A stretch of DNA of 13,974 nt from Paraprevotella sp. (lineage in GTDB: Bacteria; Bacteroidota; Bacteroidia; Bacteroidales; Bacteroidaceae). Under the pieces are notes generated by a model, which had not been told where the DNA came from, made no database searches, and worked only from the letters and a program-made list of their open reading frames with translations. The position numbers and the translations under genes are program-made. This document shows, piece by piece, positions 1 to 7,438 of this stretch. Every line of letters starts with the position of its first letter. The first letter of the stretch is position 1. The stretch lies in the NCBI GenBank assembly GCA_021205005.1, contig JAJPYK010000035.1:1-13974 (forward strand), given 5' to 3'.

Positions 1-24
1 AATTAAAGTAATTATACTGACTTC

Positions 25-57
25 ACAAAGTTAGGAAAATCCCGTTTAACGGAAAAA
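25..57 (-). promoter_or_regulatory. candidate divergent promoter facing the left edge
   Basis: Read on the minus strand, bases 33 to 25 spell TAACTTTGT, a full match to the Bacteroides -7 element TAnnTTTG. Nineteen bases upstream lies a run of five T (minus strand, 57 to 53), a partial match to the -33 TTTG element. The spacer contains a perfect odd palindrome, CCGTT-T-AACGG, at 42-52. A promoter here would serve a gene lying beyond the left edge, which cannot be seen. Assignment rests on consensus matching only. Confidence 0.35.
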
Positions 58-126
58 GAAAAGATGCCTTTTTTCAGAAAAATGAAAAAAGAACGGTGAT
101 TTTTTTATAGTCTCATGAAAAAATGC

Positions 127-135
127 CAATTTTGC
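127..135 (+). promoter_or_regulatory. candidate -7 element for the seven-gene plus-strand unit
   Basis: CAATTTTGC matches the Bacteroides -7 consensus TAnnTTTGC except for its first base. It is the only TTTG on the plus strand in the 142 bases before the first gene. The expected -33 region (about 101-107) is a T-rich tract without a clear TTTG. The element ends seven bases before the ATG at 143, so if it is real the transcript would start at or very near the start codon, giving a leaderless or almost leaderless message. The true promoter could also lie further upstream. Confidence 0.3.
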
Positions 136-142
136 AGGTATT

Positions 143-799
143 ATGTGGTTTGAACCGGTTAGTGCATTAGATTTAATCATAAAAGGAATACTGATCGGCG
201 TGGTAGCTTCTGCGCCGATGGGCCCCGTGGGGGTCCTCTGCATCCAACGCACACTGAACAAGGGTCGTTGGTATGGTTTCGTAACAGGTTTGGGAGCGGC
301 TTTCAGCGACATCATTTATGCTTTGATAACTGGATTCGGGATGATTTTCGTGGTGGACTTCATCGAAAACAAAACCAATATGTTCTACCTGCAATTGGCG
401 GGTAGCATCATGCTTTTCTTCTTCGGACTATATACTTACCGTTGTAAACCGGCCACGTCCATCCGCCCGGCCTCGCCGAAGAAGGAAACGCTGATACATA
501 ATATGGTGACGGGCTTTTTGGTCACGGTTTCCAATCCGCTCATCATTTTTTTGTTCGTCGCGTTGTTCGCACGTTTCACGTTTGTGGTCCCCGATCATGT
601 GGTGCAACAATCATTGGGCTACCTGTCTGTCTTCATCGGAGCCATCGGATGGTGGTTCTTATTGACTTACTTTATAGATAAAGTGCGCAGCCATTTCGAT
701 GTGAAAGGCATTTGGATACTCAACCGAATCATAGGCGTTGTGGTCATCGTGGCTTCCATCGTAGGTGTTTTTATCACATTGACCGGTTTATCATTATAA
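143..799 (+). CDS. LysE/RhtB-family amino-acid exporter
   Basis: This 218-residue inner-membrane protein resembles LysE/RhtB transporters, which export amino acids or related metabolites using the ion gradient. About six hydrophobic segments are visible (near residues 9-30, 44-72, 80-100, 120-145, 157-177 and 190-215). The first carries the family hallmark SAPMGPVG followed by the polar stretch QRTLNKGR, and a second conserved SNP motif appears near residue 131. Length is normal for the family. The ATG at 143 is needed to include the first membrane segment; only a weak AGG precedes it. It is the first gene of the plus-strand unit and ends four bases before the next start. The substrate cannot be told from the sequence. 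Confidence 0.85.
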   Translation: MWFEPVSALDLIIKGILIGVVASAPMGPVGVLCIQRTLNKGRWYGFVTGLGAAFSDIIYALITGFGMIFVVDFIENKTNMFYLQLAGSIMLFFFGLYTYRCKPATSIRPASPKKETLIHNMVTGFLVTVSNPLIIFLFVALFARFTFVVPDHVVQQSLGYLSVFIGAIGWWFLLTYFIDKVRSHFDVKGIWILNRIIGVVVIVASIVGVFITLTGLSL

Positions 800-803
800 G
801 TAT

Positions 804-1349
804 ATGTACATAGCCCAACGACTTAAAGAGCAAAATATTGCGGAATACCTGCTTTACATGTGGCAGGTTGAAGATATTATTCGGACCAACCATCTGGATC
901 CGGATGAAGTCAAACGGAATTATCTGGTGCAGTTCAAGGCCACGGGTAAGACAGAGAAAGAACTGGAGGAATGGTACACTCACTTGATTCGTATGATGCG
1001 TGAAGAAGGTGTACAGGAGCATGGCCATTTGCAAATCAACAAGAATATCATTCTGTTACTTACCGATTTGCATAACCAATTGCTTCAATCCTCTAAGTTT
1101 CCTTTCTACACTGCTGCTTATTACAAAGTCCTGCCTTATATCGTGGAGCTGCGCAACAAGGGCGATCGGAAGGATATTCCCGAACTGGAAACTTGTTTCG
1201 ACGCTCTGTACGGCGTCATGCTGCTTCGTCTGCAAAAGAAATCGGTGAGCGAAGAAACGGCACGGGCTGTGGCCGATCTTACCAAAATGCTCGGCATGCT
1301 GTCGGACTACTATAAACAAGATAAGGCCGGTGAACTTAAATTTGAATAA
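804..1349 (+). CDS. DUF4924-family protein of unknown function
   Basis: This 181-residue, mostly helical, soluble protein opens with MYIAQRLKEQNIAEYLLYMW, which I recognise as the start of the DUF4924 family found in Bacteroidetes. No signal peptide, membrane segment, nucleotide-binding motif or catalytic signature is visible. It is rich in charged residues and Leu, with a HGHLQINKN stretch near residues 72-80 and a long C-terminal helical region. It sits four bases after the exporter and twelve before rfbD, so it is almost certainly co-transcribed and translationally close to both. The function is unknown; the neighbours (nucleotide-sugar synthesis and translation) do not point to one role. 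Confidence 0.8.
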   Translation: MYIAQRLKEQNIAEYLLYMWQVEDIIRTNHLDPDEVKRNYLVQFKATGKTEKELEEWYTHLIRMMREEGVQEHGHLQINKNIILLLTDLHNQLLQSSKFPFYTAAYYKVLPYIVELRNKGDRKDIPELETCFDALYGVMLLRLQKKSVSEETARAVADLTKMLGMLSDYYKQDKAGELKFE

Positions 1350-1361
1350 AGGAAAAAAGAA

Positions 1362-2219
1362 ATGAAGAATATATTAGTAACAGGATGCAACGGTCAGTTG
1401 GGCAACGAAATGCAGCTTTTGGCGGCTCAACATCCGGAGTTCAATTACTTTTTTACAGATGTGAAAGAGTTGGACATCACCGACGAAAAAGCCATTCAGA
1501 CCTTTGTCAAAGATAAACAAGTGGACTGCATCGTGAATTGCGCCGCTTATACCGCAGTAGATAAGGCTGAAGAAAACGAAAATCTTTGCGACCTGCTGAA
1601 CCGAGTGGCTCCGGGATATTTGGCGAAAGCCATACATGCTCAAGGAGGCTGTATGGTGCAAATATCCACCGATTATGTGTTTGACGGAACGGCGCACGTT
1701 CCCTACCGGGAAAATGAGCCGACTTCTCCGGCCACAGTCTACGGACGTACAAAACTGGGAGGGGAAGAAGCCGTGCTCCGTAATTGTCCGCAATCGGTCG
1801 TAATCCGCACGGCATGGCTTTATTCTACTTTCGGCCGCAATTTTGTAAAAACGATGTTGCAACTGGGACGCGAAAAAGAAAAACTCGGTGTCATCTTCGA
1901 CCAGATAGGAACTCCGACTTATGCGCGCGATCTGGCGGCTGCCATCTTTGCCGTACTCGCCCAAGGCATTACGCCCGGCATTTATCATTTCAGTAATGAA
2001 GGGGTCATTTCGTGGTATGACTTTACCAGAGCCATCCATCGCATCGCCGGCATTACCTCTTGCAAGGTGTCTCCTTTGCATACGGCGGAGTACCCCACTC
2101 CGGCTGTACGCCCCCATTATTCCGTACTCGACAAGACGAAAATCAAGGAAACTTATCATCTCGAGATTCCGTATTGGGAAGAGTCTTTGGCCGAGTGCAT
2201 CCATAAATTAGAACCCTAA
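1362..2219 (+). CDS. rfbD: dTDP-4-dehydrorhamnose reductase
   Basis: RfbD carries out the last step of dTDP-L-rhamnose synthesis, the NAD(P)H-dependent reduction of dTDP-4-dehydro-L-rhamnose, in the cytoplasm. The 285-residue product has the N-terminal Rossmann motif TGCNGQLG (residues 7-14), the [12 protein letters not shown] segment (59-70), STDYVFDG (102-109), and the catalytic YxxxK as Y127 and K131 (YGRTK). The C-terminal half carries the substrate-side features typical of the family, such as RTAWLYS and GIYHFSN. Length is normal. A purine-rich AAAGGA lies shortly before the ATG. It stands alone here, without rfbA, rfbB or rfbC, and lies 25 bases before prfC. Confidence 0.93.
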   Translation: MKNILVTGCNGQLGNEMQLLAAQHPEFNYFFTDVKELDITDEKAIQTFVKDKQVDCIVNCAAYTAVDKAEENENLCDLLNRVAPGYLAKAIHAQGGCMVQISTDYVFDGTAHVPYRENEPTSPATVYGRTKLGGEEAVLRNCPQSVVIRTAWLYSTFGRNFVKTMLQLGREKEKLGVIFDQIGTPTYARDLAAAIFAVLAQGITPGIYHFSNEGVISWYDFTRAIHRIAGITSCKVSPLHTAEYPTPAVRPHYSVLDKTKIKETYHLEIPYWEESLAECIHKLEP

Positions 2220-2244
2220 CCTCAGTTTTTCAGGATTCAATGAT

Positions 2245-3810
2245 ATGAATGAAATAGAAAGAAGAAGAACATTTGCCATTATTTCCCATCCGGATGCCGG
2301 TAAGACGACGCTGACGGAAAAACTCCTGCTCTTCGGCGGACAAATCCAAGTGGCCGGAGCGGTGAAGAGCAATAAAATCAAAAAAACAGCCACCAGCGAC
2401 TGGATGGAGATAGAAAAACAGCGCGGAATTTCTGTCACGACGTCCGTCATGGAATTTGATTATCACGATTACAAAGTGAATATCTTGGATACGCCCGGAC
2501 ACCAAGACTTTGCCGAGGATACATTCCGTACATTGACGGCAGTGGACAGTGCCATTATCGTAGTGGACGGGGCCAAGGGCGTAGAGGCCCAGCCCCGTAA
2601 GCTGATGACCGTATGCCGCATGCGCAAAACTCCGGTAATCATATTCATCAACAAAATGGACCGTGAAGGAAAAGATCCTTTCGACCTGTTGGATGAACTG
2701 GAACAGGAATTGCAGATCAAGGTACGCCCGCTGAGCTGGCCCATTAACCAAGGACAACGTTTCAAAGGCGTGTATAATATTTATGAACAGCGACTGGATC
2801 TTTTCACGCCGGACAAACAAAAAGTGACGGAGAAGGTGGAAGTGGACATCCACAGTAATGAATTGGAGGCACATGTCGGAGCTGTCGATGCGGAAAAACT
2901 GCGGAATGATCTGGAACTTGTGGACGGGGTCTATCCGGAATTCGACGTCGAAACTTATCTGGAAGCCGAAGTGGCACCGGTATTTTTCGGTTCGGCGTTG
3001 AATAATTTCGGTGTGAAGGAATTGTTGGACTGCTTCGTACAAATCGCCCCAAGTCCCCGCCCGACACAGGCCGAAGAGCGTATGGTCAGGCAGGAAGAAC
3101 CGAAATTCAGCGGATTCATATTCAAGATTACGGCCAACATCGATCCAAACCATCGTTCTTGTATCGCGTTTTGCAAGGTTTGTTCAGGCAAATTCATACG
3201 TAATGCGCCCTATTTGCATGTCCGACAGAACAAAACGCTGCGTTTCTCTTCGCCCACACAATTTATGGCGCAAAAGAAAAGCACTATCGACGAGGCCTAT
3301 CCGGGCGACATCGAGGGTCTGCCCGATAACGGGATTTTCAAGATCGGCGACACGCTGACCGAGGGGGAAGTCATCCATTTCCGCGGTTTGCCCAACTTCT
3401 CGCCCGAGATGTTCAAATACATAGAGAATGCCGATCCCATGAAAACCAAACAACTGAACAAAGGCATCGAACAGTTGATGGACGAAGGAGTGGCGCAACT
3501 GTTCGTCAATCAGTTCAACGGCAGGAAAATCATCGGGACCGTGGGACAGTTGCTGTTTGATGTCATACAATATCGTCTGGGAAACGAATATAATGCCAAA
3601 TGCCGATGGGAACCGGTCAGCCTGTATAAGGCTTGCTGGATCGAGAGCGACGACGAAGCGCAGTTGGAAGCCTTCAAAAAGCGTAAATACCAGTTTATGG
3701 CCAAAGACCGTGACGGTCGGGATGTATTCCTGGCCGACAGCAACTACGTGTTGCAGATGGCACAGAATGACTTCGAGCACATTAAATTCCATTTTACCAG
3801 CGAATTTTAA
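2245..3810 (+). CDS. prfC: peptide chain release factor 3 (RF3)
   Basis: RF3 is a translational GTPase that removes RF1 or RF2 from the ribosome after termination. The 521-residue protein shows the GTPase motifs in order: G1 SHPDAGKTT (14-22, K20), G2 RGISVTT (60-66), G3 DTPGH (82-86), G4 NKMD (136-139), and a G5-like SWPI further on. The switch I region ([16 protein letters not shown]) matches RF3 rather than EF-G, and the length fits RF3 (about 530). Domain II and the C-terminal RF3 domain follow, including the FSPEMFKY and QFMAKDRDG stretches. The ATG at 2245 gives the expected N-terminus, just ahead of the G1 motif. It is followed 24 bases later by tsaC. Confidence 0.96.
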   Translation: MNEIERRRTFAIISHPDAGKTTLTEKLLLFGGQIQVAGAVKSNKIKKTATSDWMEIEKQRGISVTTSVMEFDYHDYKVNILDTPGHQDFAEDTFRTLTAVDSAIIVVDGAKGVEAQPRKLMTVCRMRKTPVIIFINKMDREGKDPFDLLDELEQELQIKVRPLSWPINQGQRFKGVYNIYEQRLDLFTPDKQKVTEKVEVDIHSNELEAHVGAVDAEKLRNDLELVDGVYPEFDVETYLEAEVAPVFFGSALNNFGVKELLDCFVQIAPSPRPTQAEERMVRQEEPKFSGFIFKITANIDPNHRSCIAFCKVCSGKFIRNAPYLHVRQNKTLRFSSPTQFMAQKKSTIDEAYPGDIEGLPDNGIFKIGDTLTEGEVIHFRGLPNFSPEMFKYIENADPMKTKQLNKGIEQLMDEGVAQLFVNQFNGRKIIGTVGQLLFDVIQYRLGNEYNAKCRWEPVSLYKACWIESDDEAQLEAFKKRKYQFMAKDRDGRDVFLADSNYVLQMAQNDFEHIKFHFTSEF

Positions 3811-3834
3811 AGAGAACAGATATAAAAAAGAATT

Positions 3835-4404
3835 ATGAACATTGAGGAAGACATAAAACAGGCCGTAGAGGTCATGCGGAAAGGAAGAGTCATCCTCTAC
3901 CCTACGGATACGATATGGGGCATCGGCTGTGATGCCGCCAACGAAGAAGCCGTCAAACGGGTATATGCCATCAAAAAGAGAGATGACAGCAAAGCGTTGA
4001 TTTGTCTGGTAGACTCCGACAACCGTCTGCAACGCTACGTGGACGACGTGCCGAATGTGGCGTGGAATTTGATTGAGTATGCCACCAAACCCCTTACGAT
4101 CATCTTTGATCATGCCAAGAATCTCGCCCCTAATCTGCTGGCAGAAGACGGCAGCGTAGGCATACGGGTCACTCGCGAAGACTTCAGCCGGCAGCTTTGC
4201 TACCGCTTTCAGAAGGCCATCGTCTCCACTTCGGCCAACGTGAGCGGAGAGCCCTCACCGGCTTGTTTCGACGAAATCAGCGAAGAAATAAAAAATGCCG
4301 TAGACTACGTGGTAAAAAGCCGACAGAAAGAAAAGACGAAATCCGTACCGAGCAGCATCATCAAGCTGGGATCGGACGGCGAAGTGAAAATCATCCGAAA
4401 ATAA
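3835..4404 (+). CDS. tsaC: L-threonylcarbamoyladenylate synthase, TsaC/YrdC type
   Basis: This 189-residue protein has the single YrdC domain of TsaC. The family makes threonylcarbamoyl-AMP from threonine, bicarbonate and ATP, the first step of the t6A modification at position 37 of ANN-decoding tRNAs. Visible hallmarks are YPTDTIWGIGCDA (22-34), the basic KKRDDSKAL segment (47-55), the GSVGIRV strand (106-112), STSANVSG (131-138), and PSSII near the C-terminus. The extra C-terminal domain of the longer Sua5 form is absent, so this is the short form. It lies between prfC and the ClC gene with gaps of 24 and 12 bases. A YciO-type paralogue is the main alternative, but the motifs fit TsaC well. 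Confidence 0.88.
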   Translation: MNIEEDIKQAVEVMRKGRVILYPTDTIWGIGCDAANEEAVKRVYAIKKRDDSKALICLVDSDNRLQRYVDDVPNVAWNLIEYATKPLTIIFDHAKNLAPNLLAEDGSVGIRVTREDFSRQLCYRFQKAIVSTSANVSGEPSPACFDEISEEIKNAVDYVVKSRQKEKTKSVPSSIIKLGSDGEVKIIRK

Positions 4405-4416
4405 CACTTTGCACTC

Positions 4417-6216
4417 ATGAATGCGGTAAAAAGAAAATTCACGTTTTTCGAACGGCTGTTCATTTGGAGACGAATGAACTTCAGCGAACAGAAGTTTATC
4501 TTGATCATCAGTTTCATCGTCGGTGTACTGACAGCCTTTGCCGGTCTGTTATTGAAATGGCTCATCCATCAGATTCAGTACATTCTGACTTACCGCTTCG
4601 ATGCGACAGCTTCCAACCCTTTGTATCTGGTCTATCCTGTCATCGGCATCTTCCTGACCGGGCTATTCGTGCGCTATGTAGTGAAAGACGACATCAGTCA
4701 CGGCGTCACGAAAATTCTTTTCGCCATTGCCCAGAAACAAAGCAAAATCAAAGTCCATAACACGTGGTCGAGCCTGCTTGCCAGTGCGATTACCATCGGA
4801 TTCGGCGGTTCCGTAGGAGCGGAGGCCCCTATCGTGCAGACCGGTTCGGCCATCGGGTCTAATCTGGGTCGCTTGTTCCGCATCAACAGCCGTACGCTGA
4901 TGCTTTTAGTGGGGTGCGGAGCAGCAGGAGCGGTGGCCGGTATCTTCAAAGCACCTATCGCCGGACTGGTTTTCACGCTCGAAGTACTCATGATCGACCT
5001 GACGATGGGAGCGTTCTTGCCTTTGCTCATCTCCTGCGTGACGGCAGCCGGAGTGACATTTGCCATTTCCGGAATGGGTACCATCTTCGAGTTTCATCTG
5101 CAAGACGCTTTTACTGTCAACAAAATTTCCGCCTATATCCTGCTGGGGATTTTCTGCGGACTGGTTTCGCTCTACTTCACCCGCACGATGAACTCGCTCG
5201 AAGACATCTTCAGGAAATACTCCAATCCTTATGTTAAGCTGCTCATCGGCGGCGTCATGCTGAGTGTCTTGATCTACCTTTTCCCCTCACTTTACGGCGA
5301 AGGCTATAACCTTATCCATTTGTTGTTAAACGGCAAAGGACCGGCCGATTGGGAAGTCGCCATGGACAGTTCGCTCTTCTACGGGCATGGAAATCTCCTG
5401 TTGTTATACCTGGCTTTGGTTCTGATCTTCAAAGTATTTGCCTCTACGGCCACTAACGGAGGCGGAGGCTGCGGAGGAATTTTTGCACCCAGTCTGTTCT
5501 TGGGGTGTATCTCCGGATTCATATTCGCCCGCATATGGAACAACTATCAATGTCTGGGCTTGCATCTGCCCGAACGCAATTTTGCGTTGATCGGCATGGC
5601 CGGCCTGATGAGCGGCGTGATGCACGCCCCGCTGACGGGCATATTCCTTATCGCGGAGCTTACCGGGGGCTACCAACTCTTCATGCCCTTGATGATCGTA
5701 TCCGTCTGCGCCTACCTCACCATTATTTCTTTTGAACCGCACAGCATCTATTCCATGCGGCTGCCCAAGAAAGAGCAACTGCTCACCCATCATAAGGACC
5801 GGGCCGTGCTCACCCTGATGAGCCTTGATTCCGTCATCGAGAAGTACAACGAATACTTGTATCCCGACATGGATCTGAATGCACTGGTAAAATACATATC
5901 CACCTCGCGTCGGGACGTTTTCCCCGTGGTGGACCGGCAAAAGAAACTGGTCGGCATCATTTATCTGGACAACGTGCGCCCCATCATGTTCCGTCAGGAA
6001 CTGTATCGCCGGTTTCAGATCGGTCAACTGATGAGCGAACCGGTGGCGCGACTGAACATCAATGATTCGATGGATGTCGTGCTGCTTACGTTCGACAAAA
6101 CCAATGCCTGGACCTTGCCGGTGGTCGACGCGGAAGGCACATTCATGGGCTTCATCCGCAAATCGCATGTGCTGACCATTTACAGAAAGACTATGGCAGA
6201 CTTATCCGATGACTAA
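4417..6216 (+). CDS. ClC-family chloride channel/transporter with C-terminal CBS pair
   Basis: This 599-residue protein has a full ClC membrane domain (about residues 25-445) and two C-terminal CBS domains (about 480-522 and 535-590). The gating-glutamate motif appears as GSVGAEAP (131-138, E136). The chloride-site serine motif is ISHGV (93-97), the GxFxP motif is GIFAP (354-358), and the central tyrosine is Y419 in the GGYQL segment. At the place of the internal proton glutamate of E. coli ClcA (E203) the sequence reads LEV, giving V190. This substitution is seen in eukaryotic ClC channels and in some prokaryotic homologues, so channel and exchanger modes both remain possible. CBS domains usually bind adenine nucleotides and may regulate transport. 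The start is 12 bases after tsaC, and fmt begins 8 bases after the stop. Confidence 0.92.
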   Translation: MNAVKRKFTFFERLFIWRRMNFSEQKFILIISFIVGVLTAFAGLLLKWLIHQIQYILTYRFDATASNPLYLVYPVIGIFLTGLFVRYVVKDDISHGVTKILFAIAQKQSKIKVHNTWSSLLASAITIGFGGSVGAEAPIVQTGSAIGSNLGRLFRINSRTLMLLVGCGAAGAVAGIFKAPIAGLVFTLEVLMIDLTMGAFLPLLISCVTAAGVTFAISGMGTIFEFHLQDAFTVNKISAYILLGIFCGLVSLYFTRTMNSLEDIFRKYSNPYVKLLIGGVMLSVLIYLFPSLYGEGYNLIHLLLNGKGPADWEVAMDSSLFYGHGNLLLLYLALVLIFKVFASTATNGGGGCGGIFAPSLFLGCISGFIFARIWNNYQCLGLHLPERNFALIGMAGLMSGVMHAPLTGIFLIAELTGGYQLFMPLMIVSVCAYLTIISFEPHSIYSMRLPKKEQLLTHHKDRAVLTLMSLDSVIEKYNEYLYPDMDLNALVKYISTSRRDVFPVVDRQKKLVGIIYLDNVRPIMFRQELYRRFQIGQLMSEPVARLNINDSMDVVLLTFDKTNAWTLPVVDAEGTFMGFIRKSHVLTIYRKTMADLSDD

Positions 6217-6224
6217 TAGCAACA

Positions 6225-7202
6225 ATGATGAAAAAGGAAGATTTAAGAATCGTATATATGGGCACACCGGATTTTGCGGTGGAAAGCCTGAAGCGTCTCG
6301 TTGAAGGAGGTTACAACGTAGTAGGGGTCGTCACCATGCCCGACAAGCCGATAGGACGTCATCAGGACGTGCTCCAAGCCAGTGCCGTGAAAAAATACGC
6401 GGTAGAACAGGGACTGACCGTCTTGCAACCGGTTCGATTGAAAGACGAGACGTTTGTCGAAGAATTGCGTAGCCTGAAAGCGGACCTCCAAATCGTCGTA
6501 GCCTTCCGCATGTTGCCGGAGGTCGTGTGGAACATGCCGCCCTTGGGCACATTCAATCTGCATGCTTCCCTCCTCCCCCAATACCGTGGAGCCGCTCCCA
6601 TCAACTGGGCCGTGATCAACGGCGAAACGGGAACCGGCATCACCACTTTCTTCTTGGAGCATGACATCGATACGGGAAAGATCATCCGACAGGTGCGGAT
6701 CCCGATTGCCGACACAGACAATGCCGGCGTGGTGCACGACAAACTGATGGAGTTGGGCGGTCAGTTGGTCGTGGAAACCGTAGATCGCATCCTCGCCGGA
6801 GACGTGCATCCCGTCCCGCAAGAAAAGATGCCGATGGAAAAACCGCTGCATCCGGCTCCGAAAATATTCAAGGAAACCTGCCGGATAGACTGGACTTCGA
6901 AGTCGCTCAAAGCCCTGTATGACTTTATACGCGGGCTGTCCCCATATCCTGCGGCGTGGACGGAGATGAAGGACGCTTCGGGAAAGACCTACACGCTTAA
7001 GATTTATGAAACCGAAAAAGAGCCTTGTACGCCTGCCGAAGCGGTGGGTGAAGTCGTAAGCGACGGAAGAAACTACTTTAAAGTGGCCGTGAACGGAGGC
7101 TATTTGCATTTGAAAGAGATTCAGCTCATCGGAAAAAAACGGATGAAAACGGAAGATTTCCTACGCGGATTCCGCACAGCGGAACGTCTGACGATGGTAT
7201 AA
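6225..7202 (+). CDS. fmt: methionyl-tRNA formyltransferase
   Basis: Fmt transfers a formyl group from 10-formyl-tetrahydrofolate to the methionine on initiator tRNA. The 325-residue product has the N-terminal formyltransferase domain with IVYMGTPDFAV (9-19), the folate-site segment NLHASLLPQYRGAAPINW (111-128, with N111 and H113), and EHDIDTG (145-151, with the conserved Asp149). The C-terminal Fmt domain begins near residue 215. The E. coli loop usually written PDRPAGR reads PDKPIGR here. Two ATG codons stand in tandem (6225 and 6228); either start is possible. It is the last gene of the plus-strand unit and faces the export operon across a 236-base gap. Confidence 0.95.
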   Translation: MMKKEDLRIVYMGTPDFAVESLKRLVEGGYNVVGVVTMPDKPIGRHQDVLQASAVKKYAVEQGLTVLQPVRLKDETFVEELRSLKADLQIVVAFRMLPEVVWNMPPLGTFNLHASLLPQYRGAAPINWAVINGETGTGITTFFLEHDIDTGKIIRQVRIPIADTDNAGVVHDKLMELGGQLVVETVDRILAGDVHPVPQEKMPMEKPLHPAPKIFKETCRIDWTSKSLKALYDFIRGLSPYPAAWTEMKDASGKTYTLKIYETEKEPCTPAEAVGEVVSDGRNYFKVAVNGGYLHLKEIQLIGKKRMKTEDFLRGFRTAERLTMV

Positions 7203-7438
7203 GAATCATACGGTCGGGCAAAGACTTCCCATCTATCTGCGAGATGAACCGTAGCCCCCGTCATCCTGTAATCGGGGTCGCCGGAGGATAGAAAATCAAT
7301 CGCCTGAGAAAAATAATTCGTTCTGCGGAATTTTTTTTCTCCGCAGAACAATTTCAGTATATACCGCAGGCATTGGATCGCCGACTTCATGCGATACGGC
7401 CCTATGGAAACGACGGCGCAAAAACTCCGGTCGTCACC
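7203..7438. other. convergent intergenic region with several inverted repeats
   Basis: No convincing gene lies in these 236 bases. A 6-bp arm pair, TACGGT (7209-7214) and ACCGTA (7248-7253), encloses a 5-bp pair, CATCT (7230-7234) and AGATG (7242-7246). Next comes CCCCG (7256-7260) with CGGGG (7273-7277), then the perfect 10-bp stem at 7320-7349 listed separately. A minus-strand open frame (7121-7390) crosses the region but overlaps the end of fmt and the hairpin, so it is not called. The structure could reflect terminators or a dispersed intergenic repeat; a single copy cannot tell these apart. Confidence 0.5.
7320..7349 (-). terminator. 10-bp perfect hairpin, probable terminator of the export operon
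   Basis: The arms GTTCTGCGGA (7320-7329) and TCCGCAGAAC (7340-7349) are perfectly complementary around a 10-base loop containing eight T (plus strand). On the minus strand the hairpin starts about 90 bases after the stop of the last permease gene and is followed by GAATTATTTTTC, a U-rich tail that begins a few bases late. This fits an intrinsic terminator for the minus-strand operon. On the plus strand the tail is only AATTT, so termination of the fmt unit here would be weaker. Confidence 0.55.

Noticed and set aside
69..90. TTTTTTC / GAAAAAA inverted repeat upstream of the first gene
   Set aside because: The arms are almost pure A/T in an A- and T-rich leader and are likely to arise by chance.
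1374..2204. 276-codon open frame antisense to rfbD
   Set aside because: It is an out-of-frame shadow of a clear reductase gene, has no domain signature and reads as low-complexity translation of the opposite strand.
5404..6168. 254-codon open frame antisense to the ClC gene
   Set aside because: It is rich in His, Gln and Arg as expected of an antisense shadow, with no motif, and lies entirely within the transporter gene.
7209..7277. Nested repeats after fmt as a classic intrinsic terminator
   Set aside because: The stems are short (5-6 bp) and none is followed by a T-run on the plus strand, so they do not meet the usual pattern.
7121..7390. Minus-strand open frame of 89 codons across the intergenic region
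   Set aside because: It overlaps the last 80 bases of fmt, runs through the 10-bp hairpin, lies downstream of the export operon without a ribosome-binding site, and shows no recognisable domain. It may be part of a repeat, noted under the intergenic finding.
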